Assembly: GCF_022664435.1 (NCBI RefSeq)
Contig: NZ_JAKREU010000002.1
Location: forward strand, 372,001 to 436,000
Reading direction: 5' to 3'
DNA: 64,000 nt
Source of the DNA: Sphingomonas panni
GTDB taxonomy: Bacteria; Pseudomonadota; Alphaproteobacteria; Sphingomonadales; Sphingomonadaceae
Under the pieces are notes generated by a model that was given only the letters and a program-made list of their open reading frames with translations, ran no database searches and was not told where the DNA came from. This document shows, piece after piece, positions 57,838-64,000 of the stretch. How positions within the stretch are numbered: position 1 is the stretch's first letter; every line of letters starts with the position of its first letter. The position numbers were made by a program, and so were the translations under genes.

Positions 57838-57893
57838 GCCATGGCGGGTGGTAGCGAAGGAGGGATTTGAACCCCCGACCCCAGGATTATGAT
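57838..57893. other. attR (56-bp core repeat)
   Basis: Identical to attL 14192-14247. It overlaps the anticodon-to-CCA part of the intact tRNA-Met gene plus 11 bp past the CCA end, so the prophage supplies a replacement 3' half and leaves the tRNA functional. Confidence 0.93.
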
Positions 57894-57925
57894 TCCCGTG
57901 CTCTAACCAACTGAGCTACTTCGCC
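57849..57925 (-). tRNA. tRNA-Met (anticodon CAT), prophage target
   Basis: A 77-nt cloverleaf reading GGCGAAGTAGCTCAGTTGG at its 5' end and ending CTTCGCTACCA with encoded CCA. Anticodon arm CGGGA-ATCATAA-TCCTG puts CAT at 34-36. The T arm GGGGG-TTCGAAT-CCCTC is intact. The acceptor stem pairs fully, with one G-T pair at the end. The standard A/T-rich D-arm and C1-paired acceptor suggest the elongator, not initiator; a tRNA-Ile2 (CAT, lysidine) cannot be fully excluded. Confidence 0.93.
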
Positions 57926-57978
57926 CCGCCGTATCCCCATCGGGGAGGGCGGCCCTATACGAACGCGAATCGCTGCGG

Positions 57979-58494
57979 TCAAGCGAACATATGACGGGAA
58001 AATGATTCCCATGGTCCGCCGCGGTACCACCAGCTCGCCAAACCCGCGATTTTCAACGGGCGCGGCGCGAATCCGGCCGACAATTCGGCAAGCAACGCCT
58101 TGGCCGCCGCCGGCTCCACCTTGTTCTGGATCGTGACGTGCGGCCGCCATCCGGCGCGGTCCTGCGGCGTCAGCATCGATGCGAAGGCGTCCGCTAGATC
58201 AGCGCGCAACGATTCGAGGTCGGGTGATTCGATACGATAGGCGACGCCCCGGCCAAGGTTCATCAACCCGCCGACCCGTGCGACCGGCGCCGACACGGCG
58301 CGCGTCAGGCCGCTCAGCCGCTGCTTCAGCTCCGGCCCCAGTTCGGGGGCCAGATGGTGGAACATCGTGCAGTGCGCCGCCAGCACGTTGCGCTCGGGCG
58401 GGAAATAGGCTCGGCGCTGCCGATCGAACCACGCCTGATCCTCATGCCCGAACAAGGCGGTCACGATGATTGGCGCGGGTTCGGGCGGCGTCAA
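57979..58494 (-). CDS. 2'-5' RNA ligase-family (2H phosphoesterase) protein
   Basis: 171 aa from TTG, overlapping the kup stop by 2 bases. Two HxT motifs spaced across the fold, [10 protein letters not shown] and [10 protein letters not shown], define the 2H phosphoesterase superfamily. [14 protein letters not shown] begins the fold. Possible roles are RNA end processing or cyclic phosphodiester hydrolysis. Some starts further upstream lie inside kup and are unlikely. Right-hand chromosomal neighbour of the prophage. Confidence 0.82.
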   Translation of the reverse strand: MTPPEPAPIIVTALFGHEDQAWFDRQRRAYFPPERNVLAAHCTMFHHLAPELGPELKQRLSGLTRAVSAPVARVGGLMNLGRGVAYRIESPDLESLRADLADAFASMLTPQDRAGWRPHVTIQNKVEPAAAKALLAELSAGFAPRPLKIAGLASWWYRGGPWESFSRHMFA

Positions 58495-60416
58495 ATCTCC
58501 ACCTGGCTGCCGAGTTCGACGACGCGGTTGGTCGGCAGGCGGAAAAACTCCATCGCGCTTTCCGAATTCTGCAGCATCCATGCGAACAGCTTTTCGCGCC
58601 AGATGCGCATCCCGGGTCGCGACGACGGTAGCAGCGTCTGTCGCGCTAGGAAGAAGCTGGTGTCCATCATCCGGAAATCGCCCCCGCAACAGCCCACCGC
58701 CTTCAGCGCACCCGGCACGTCCGGGTCCTGCATGAACCCGAACCGCAGGATCATGCGGTGGAAACCCTGCCCCAGGTCCTCCGCCTTGGTCCTGAGTTCG
58801 GGGTCGACATAGGGCGTGTCAGCAATCTTGACCGTCAGCAGGATGACGCGCTCGTGCAGCACCTTATTATGCTTGAGGTTGTGGAGCAGTGCGTGCGGCA
58901 CGCCATCGGGCGTCGACGTCATGAAGACGGCGGTGCCGGGCACGCGGGTCGCGCTGCTGGCGGCCGACTGGATGAAGACCTTGATCGGCATCGCGGCTTC
59001 CCGCATCCGCTCGATCATCAGCTTGCGCCCCTTGGCCCAGGTGGTGAGCAGGACGAAGACGACGATCCCGACGAGCAGCGGGAACCAGCCGCCATCGGGC
59101 ACCTTGGTCAGGTTCGACGCGAAATAGGCACCGTCGATGCACAGGAAGATCGCCATGAAGGCGAGAACCGCCGCGACCGGCCAGTTCCAAACCCGCTTGA
59201 TAAGCACCGCGATCATGCAGGTGCTGATGAACATGGTGCCGGTGACCGCGATGCCATAGGCGGCCGCCAGGTTCGACGATTCCTGGAACCCGAAGATCAG
59301 CAGCAGGACCATCACCAGCAGCGCCCAGTTGACCGCCGGGATATAGATCTGCCCGGCGGCATCGGCGCTGGTATGTTCGATGCGAAGGCGCGGCATGAGG
59401 CCGAGCTGCACCGCCTGCTGCACGACCGAGAAGGCACCGGTAATCACCGCCTGGCTGGCGATGATCGTCGCCAGCGTGGCGAGGATGACGAGCGGAAGAC
59501 GGAAGTCCTCCGACGCCATGAAGAAGAACGGATTGGACGCTGCATCCGGGTTTTCGAGCAGCAGCGCCCCCTGCCCCAGATAGTTCAACATCAGCGCGGG
59601 GAACACGACGTAGAGCCACGCGACCGAGATCGGACGCCGTCCGAAATGGCCCATATCGGCGTAGAGTGCCTCCGCCCCGGTCACCGCCAGCACGACCGAT
59701 CCGAGCGCCAGGAACGCCATGATCCCGTCCTGTGCGAAGAATCGCACGGCCCAGATCGGGTTCAGCGCCTGAAAGATATCGGGGCGTTCGAGGATGTTGA
59801 GAACGCCAAGAAAGGTCAGGGTCGCGAAATAAGCGATCATGATCGGCCCGAACAGCCGCCCTACGCTGGCCGTGCCGACCGCCTGCAACCAGAACAGCCC
59901 GATCATGATGACCACCGCGATCGGGATGACGAACGGATCGAATCCGGCATTGACCGTCGCCAGACCCTCGACCGCCGACAACACCGACACCGCCGGTGTG
60001 ATCATGCAATCGCCGAAGAACAGTGCGGTCGCCAGCACGCCCAGGATGACGAGGCTGGACGTCCAGCGCCCGCCGCCGCTCTTGCGTTGGATGAGGGCAA
60101 GCAGCGCGAGGCTGCCGCCTTCGCCGTTATTGTCGGCACGCATGATGATGAAGACGTATTTCAGCGTCACGATCAGCATCAGCGACCAGAAGACGAGGCT
60201 GACGACGCCGAAGATGTTCAGCTGGTCGACCGGCAGCCGGTGATGGCCGACGAACGTCTCCTTCATCGCATAGAGCGGCGAGGTGCCGATATCGCCATAG
60301 ACGATGCCGAGCGCACCGAGCGACAGCTTGGCGAGCGACTGACGCGGTCCGTGATGGCCCGCACCCGTATCGGGCAGGTCGGCGGCTTCGGCGGAAGCCT
60401 CTCGGGAGAATATCAC
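58491..60416 (-). CDS. kup: Low-affinity potassium uptake protein Kup
   Basis: 641 aa, GTG start. [20 protein letters not shown] is the KUP signature, followed by about 12 hydrophobic helices ([60 protein letters not shown] and on) and a hydrophilic C-terminal cytoplasmic domain ending [10 protein letters not shown]. It is a proton-coupled K+ symporter. Length and motif order are normal. An upstream shorter N-terminus is ruled out by the conserved start block. Confidence 0.95.
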   Translation of the reverse strand: MIFSREASAEAADLPDTGAGHHGPRQSLAKLSLGALGIVYGDIGTSPLYAMKETFVGHHRLPVDQLNIFGVVSLVFWSLMLIVTLKYVFIIMRADNNGEGGSLALLALIQRKSGGGRWTSSLVILGVLATALFFGDCMITPAVSVLSAVEGLATVNAGFDPFVIPIAVVIMIGLFWLQAVGTASVGRLFGPIMIAYFATLTFLGVLNILERPDIFQALNPIWAVRFFAQDGIMAFLALGSVVLAVTGAEALYADMGHFGRRPISVAWLYVVFPALMLNYLGQGALLLENPDAASNPFFFMASEDFRLPLVILATLATIIASQAVITGAFSVVQQAVQLGLMPRLRIEHTSADAAGQIYIPAVNWALLVMVLLLIFGFQESSNLAAAYGIAVTGTMFISTCMIAVLIKRVWNWPVAAVLAFMAIFLCIDGAYFASNLTKVPDGGWFPLLVGIVVFVLLTTWAKGRKLMIERMREAAMPIKVFIQSAASSATRVPGTAVFMTSTPDGVPHALLHNLKHNKVLHERVILLTVKIADTPYVDPELRTKAEDLGQGFHRMILRFGFMQDPDVPGALKAVGCCGGDFRMMDTSFFLARQTLLPSSRPGMRIWREKLFAWMLQNSESAMEFFRLPTNRVVELGSQVEI

Positions 60417-60740
60417 CGGCGCGAGAACCGCGCCGAAGTGGCAACGAGTTTGGCCATGTCGACCGCGTCCCAGTGGTTCAAGGCCGGGCCGTTAGCACGC
60501 GCAATATGGGCGCGCAATCGTCCACTATATCCGGCAGTCGCTGCATCGGGGATGAACGGGCAGGACGTACCAGTGCCGGCCAATGTTACGTTTGGTCGCA
60601 AGATGTTGCCGGGCGTAGGTGCGTCCGGGCCACGATGGTTACGACGGAACCGGACGCCACTCCGGATTCCGGGGTCCCGCTGCTACTGCCGATCGTGGGA
60701 CGAGCGGGACCCCGGCTCCACGGCCGGGGTGAGAAGATGG
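60417..60740. repeat. Gap between kup and alaS with an 11-bp inverted repeat
   Basis: No gene seen in these 324 bases. Near the alaS end is a perfect inverted repeat GGGGTCCCGCT (60671-60681) and AGCGGGACCCC (60703-60713). It belongs to the same REP-like class as the array at 2926-3700 and may act as a weak terminator or mRNA-end hairpin for alaS. The rest presumably contains the kup promoter. Confidence 0.6.
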
Positions 60741-63386
60741 TCAGTTTGCCAGCAGCGCGCGAATCGCGGCGAGGGCGTCGTCGCCCTTGCTGCCATCGGG
60801 GCCGCCGCCCTGCGCCATGTCCGGGCGACCGCCGCCGCCCTGCCCGCCAAGCGCCGCCACGGCGGCCTTGACCAGATCGACCGCGCTGATGCGGCCGGTC
60901 AGATCGCTCGACACACCGACGCCGACCGAGGCACGGCCGTCATTGACCGCCACGAGCGCAACGACGCCCGACGGCACCCGCGCACGCGCTTCGTCGATGG
61001 TGCCGCGCAGTGCCTTGGCGTCGAGGCCGTCGATGACCTGGCCCAGGAACGCGATATCGCCGACCTGTTCGGGACCGGCCGGTGCTGCACCGGTACCGCC
61101 GCCCATCGCCAGCGCCTTCTTGGCCTCGGCCAGTTCGCGTTCAAGCCGGCGACGATCCTCGACGAGTTGCGCGACGCGCGCCGGCACTTCGTCGGGCGTC
61201 GCCTTCAGTGCTGCGGCGGCTTCGCGCAGCTTGGCGTCGCGATTGCCGAGCCATTGCCGCGCGGCCTCGCCGGTCAGGGCCTCCACCCGGCGGACGCCCG
61301 ACGACACCGCGCCTTCGGACACGATCTTGAACAGGCCGATCTCACCCAGCGCGTTGACGTGCGTGCCGCCGCACAGTTCGATCGAATAGGTGCCTTCGGC
61401 ATCCTGTCCCATCGACACGACCCGGACCTCGTCGCCATACTTCTCGCCGAACAGCGCCATCGCGCCCATCGCGATCGCATCGTCGGGGGTCATCAGCCGG
61501 GTGGTGACGCTGCCATTGCCGCGCACCTGCGCGTTGACGTCGGCCTCGACCAGGGCGAGCGCATCGGCGGCGATCGGCGACGGCTGCGAGAAGTCGAAGC
61601 GGAGGCGTTCGGGCGCGACCATCGATCCCTTTTGCGCGACATGGGTGCCGAGCCGTTCGCGCAGCGCCTCGTGCAGCAGGTGCGTCGCCGAATGGTTGGC
61701 ACGGATCTGCGCGCGGCGCACGGTGTCGATCGTCAGCGCAACGCTGTCGCCGACCTTCAGCGTGCCCGCGTCGATCGTTGCGACATGGGCATGGAGCTTG
61801 CCGAGCTGCTTGGCGGTGTCGCTGACGGTGGCCTTCAGCCCCGCCTCGGTTGCCATGGTGCCGGCATCGCCGACCTGGCCACCGCTTTCGGCATAGAAAG
61901 GCGTCTGGTTGGTGAGCACCAGCACCTCGTCGCCGACCTGCGCAGAATCGACCCGCGCGCCGTCCTTGACGATGGCGACGACCTGCCCCTCGCCCGCCTC
62001 GACCGAATAGCCGATGAATTCGGTCGGTCCGGCGGTTTCGAGGACGTCGAACCAGATATCGTCCGATGCCTTGGCCCCCGAGCCCTTCCACGCGGCACGG
62101 GCAGCACGCTTCTGTTCGGCCATCGCCGCGTCGAAACCGGCACGGTCGACGCCGTATCCCTGCGCACGCAACGCGTCCTCGGTCAGGTCATAGGGGAAGC
62201 CATAGGTGTCGTAGAGCTTGAACGCGGTCTCACCGGCCAGCGTCGCGCCCTCGGCCAGGTCGGCGGTCGCTTCGTCGAGTAGCTTCAGCCCCTTGTCGAG
62301 CGTGCGGCGGAACTGGGTTTCCTCCTGTTGCAACGTCGCTTCGATCAACGGCTGCGCGCGAACCAGTTCGGGATAGGCCGCGCCCATTTCGGACACCAGC
62401 GAGCCGACCAGCCGGTGCATCAACGGCTCCTTGGCACCCAGCAGATGCGCATGGCGCATCGCGCGGCGCATGATGCGGCGAAGGACATAGCCCCGGCCTT
62501 CGTTGGCCGGCAGCACGCCATCGGCGACCAGGAAGCCGGACGCGCGCAGGTGATCGGCGATCACGCGGTGGCTGGCCCGGGTCGGCCCTTCGGCGCGGGT
62601 CGAGGTAAGTTCGCACGACGCGGCGATCAGCGCCTTGAAGGTATCGGTGTCGTAATTGTCCGACACGCCCTGCATTACCGCTGCGATGCGTTCGAGGCCC
62701 ATGCCGGTGTCGATCGACTTCTTGGGCAGTTCGCCGACGATCTCGTTGGCGTCCTGCTCGAACTGCATGAACACCAGGTTCCAAATCTCGACGAAGCGGT
62801 CACCATCCTCATCCGGCGAACCGGGAGGGCCACCGGGGATGTGCTCGCCGTGATCGTAGAAGATTTCCGAGCAGGGACCGCACGGCCCGCTGTCGCCCAT
62901 CGCCCAGAAATTGTCCTTGGTCGGGATGCGGATGATCTTGTGATCGGGCAGCCCGGCGATCTTCTTCCACAGGGCGAACGCTTCATCGTCGGTGTGGTAG
63001 ACGGTCGCGGTCAATTTCTCCGCCGGCAGGCCCCAGTCGCGCGTCAGCAGCGTCCAGGCGTTCAGGATCGCCTGTTCCTTGAAATAATCGCCGAACGAGA
63101 AATTGCCGAGCATCTCGAAGAAGGTGTGGTGCCGCGCGGTATAGCCGACATTGTCGAGGTCGTTATGCTTGCCCCCGGCGCGCACGCATTTCTGCGACGA
63201 CGTGGCCGTCACATAGGGCCGCGTTTCGAGACCGGTGAACACGTTCTTGAACGGCACCATGCCCGCATTGACGAACATCAGCGTCGGGTCGTTCTGCGGA
63301 ACGAGCGGTGCCGACGGCACGCGGGCATGGCCGGCCTTCTCGAAAAAATCGAGGAACGAGCGGCGAACATCGTTGGTCGAGGTCAT
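60741..63386 (-). CDS. alaS: Alanyl-tRNA synthetase
   Basis: 881 aa, full length. [16 protein letters not shown] and [20 protein letters not shown] are class II motifs of Ala[22 protein letters not shown] continues the catalytic core, [12 protein letters not shown] is the editing-domain zinc motif, [20 protein letters not shown] its partner, and the C-Ala domain ([35 protein letters not shown]) ends the protein. It charges tRNA-Ala. Divergent from the symporter gene across about 110 bp. Confidence 0.97.
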   Translation of the reverse strand: MTSTNDVRRSFLDFFEKAGHARVPSAPLVPQNDPTLMFVNAGMVPFKNVFTGLETRPYVTATSSQKCVRAGGKHNDLDNVGYTARHHTFFEMLGNFSFGDYFKEQAILNAWTLLTRDWGLPAEKLTATVYHTDDEAFALWKKIAGLPDHKIIRIPTKDNFWAMGDSGPCGPCSEIFYDHGEHIPGGPPGSPDEDGDRFVEIWNLVFMQFEQDANEIVGELPKKSIDTGMGLERIAAVMQGVSDNYDTDTFKALIAASCELTSTRAEGPTRASHRVIADHLRASGFLVADGVLPANEGRGYVLRRIMRRAMRHAHLLGAKEPLMHRLVGSLVSEMGAAYPELVRAQPLIEATLQQEETQFRRTLDKGLKLLDEATADLAEGATLAGETAFKLYDTYGFPYDLTEDALRAQGYGVDRAGFDAAMAEQKRAARAAWKGSGAKASDDIWFDVLETAGPTEFIGYSVEAGEGQVVAIVKDGARVDSAQVGDEVLVLTNQTPFYAESGGQVGDAGTMATEAGLKATVSDTAKQLGKLHAHVATIDAGTLKVGDSVALTIDTVRRAQIRANHSATHLLHEALRERLGTHVAQKGSMVAPERLRFDFSQPSPIAADALALVEADVNAQVRGNGSVTTRLMTPDDAIAMGAMALFGEKYGDEVRVVSMGQDAEGTYSIELCGGTHVNALGEIGLFKIVSEGAVSSGVRRVEALTGEAARQWLGNRDAKLREAAAALKATPDEVPARVAQLVEDRRRLERELAEAKKALAMGGGTGAAPAGPEQVGDIAFLGQVIDGLDAKALRGTIDEARARVPSGVVALVAVNDGRASVGVGVSSDLTGRISAVDLVKAAVAALGGQGGGGRPDMAQGGGPDGSKGDDALAAIRALLAN

Positions 63387-63497
63387 TCCGGCTCGATACG
63401 CAGCGGCGCGCCACTTGCCAAGATGCCCGAATGCACCGGGGGTTGACCCGGACGAAACATTCCCCTCCCTTTGCGCGCAAACGAACAGGGACGACCG

Positions 63498-64000
63498 ATG
63501 GCCAAGCGGCTTACGACTTTCATTCTTATCGCGCTGGCGGCGGGGCTGGTCCTCGGCTGGGCGCTGAACGCGGGGCTGGACGATGGCGGCGGCAGCGGCA
63601 CGGCGGCGCTGAAGAGCATTGCCTATTATCTCTCCGCCGTGACCACCGTGTTCCTGCGGTTGATCAAGATGATCATCGCGCCGTTAGTCTTCTCGACGCT
63701 GGTCGTCGGCATCGCGCATATGGGCGACAGCTCGTCGCTCGGCCGCGTGGGGCTGCGCTCGTTCGGCTGGTTCGTGATGGCGAGCTTCATCTCGCTGATG
63801 CTCGGCCTGTTGCTGGTCAACCTGCTGCAGCCGGGCGTCGGCCTCGGCCTGCCCGTCCCGCCGGTCACCGCCGATACCGGCGTCGCCAAGCCGGCGTTCG
63901 ATTTCGTCAAGTTCGTCGGCCATATCTTCCCGGCGTCGGGCATCGAGGCGATGGCGACGAACGAAATCCTGCAGATCGTCATCTTCTCGCTCTTCATCGG
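63498..64000 (+). CDS. Dicarboxylate/amino-acid:cation symporter (N-terminal part, runs off the window)
   Basis: The first 167 codons are visible from [54 protein letters not shown] and [48 protein letters not shown] is the diagnostic early signature of the GltP/DctA (sodium or proton:dicarboxylate, SDF) family. Substrate could be glutamate, aspartate or C4-dicarboxylate. The 3' end is beyond the window. Confidence 0.9.
   Translation, partial: MAKRLTTFILIALAAGLVLGWALNAGLDDGGGSGTAALKSIAYYLSAVTTVFLRLIKMIIAPLVFSTLVVGIAHMGDSSSLGRVGLRSFGWFVMASFISLMLGLLLVNLLQPGVGLGLPVPPVTADTGVAKPAFDFVKFVGHIFPASGIEAMATNEILQIVIFSLFI

Larger units (their letters stand above)
14192..57893. mobile_element. P2-like myophage prophage integrated in tRNA-Met
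   Basis: About 43.7 kb bounded by a perfect 56-bp repeat of the tRNA-Met 3' half. It carries a tyrosine integrase next to the right end, a full P2-type head, tail and lysis gene set, a CI/Cro-like immunity switch, early genes, and a cargo region of signalling and DNA-modification genes. Every structural gene looks intact, so it may be inducible. No obvious P2 gpA-type replication protein is present; the HTH protein at the left end is the only replication candidate. Trx reductase with its small neighbour on the left, and the intact tRNA on the right, are the expected empty-site neighbours. Confidence 0.95.

Noticed and set aside
58758..62282. Very long plus-strand frame opposite kup and alaS
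   Set aside because: It is the reverse complement of two well-conserved minus-strand genes and shows only Arg/His/Asp-rich shadow composition.

Overview
The window looks like chromosome of a high-GC alphaproteobacterium, most likely Sphingomonadales (Sphingomonas-like). This is inferred from an exosortase-A-associated gene set (decarboxylase, acyl-CoA ligase, acyl carrier protein, two hydrolases), a two-piece MetH, an ArsR-methyltransferase fusion next to metF, and dispersed short palindromic repeats. Host DNA occupies about 1-14190 and 57895-64000. The host genes are the exosortase-linked cluster, the methionine/folate genes (metH in two pieces, metF, ArsR-type regulator), two small lipoproteins, an aldo/keto reductase, trxB, then tRNA-Met, a 2'-5' RNA ligase-like protein, kup, alaS and a partial cation symporter.

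Between them lies one complete-looking 43.7 kb P2-like myophage prophage (14192-57893). It is inserted in the anticodon-to-3' part of a tRNA-Met(CAT) gene and bounded by a perfect 56-bp direct repeat. Its tyrosine integrase sits beside attR, and candidate arm-type integrase sites lie at both ends. The structural module (18690-41971) encodes the P2 protein set: portal Q, terminase P, scaffold O, capsid N, M, L, X, a holin-like protein, endolysin, nested spanins, R, S, J, I, fibre, tailspike, V, W, sheath, tube, E/E', tape measure, U and D. It differs from P2 in that the J-I-fibre-spike block precedes V-W and in two extra genes between the spanins and R. The E to E' junction carries a P2-type T TTT TTG slippery site with an open -1 frame.

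The left end (14262-18406) carries an HTH protein, a LuxR-HTH membrane protein cassette, a small SAM-fold-like protein and a Dam-type methylase. Right of gene D is a cargo region: a GAF-PAS-GGDEF protein, a three-gene operon of small proteins, a chemoreceptor, an SRAP-family protein and a truncated second SRAP copy. Next is a tight five-gene leftward operon (47280-52949): a 742-aa protein with two separate GHKL ATPase modules, a receiver-domain protein, an unknown 223-aa protein, a C5 cytosine methylase and Vsr. This operon, in visibly AT-richer DNA at its kinase/receiver end, is the best candidate for an undescribed system, probably an anti-phage or modification-linked signalling system. A CI-like S24 repressor, a Cro-like protein and a chain of translationally coupled early genes, including an Ogr/Delta-like zinc finger, lead to the integrase.

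A second unusual signal is a 29-bp palindrome. Three perfect copies and one half-degenerate copy each lie 41-45 bp upstream of the start codon of a transcription-unit head (P, J, V and one early gene). They are likely phage control elements, possibly targets of the Ogr-like activator. All functional statements come from reading sequence motifs and gene order; no database search was run.
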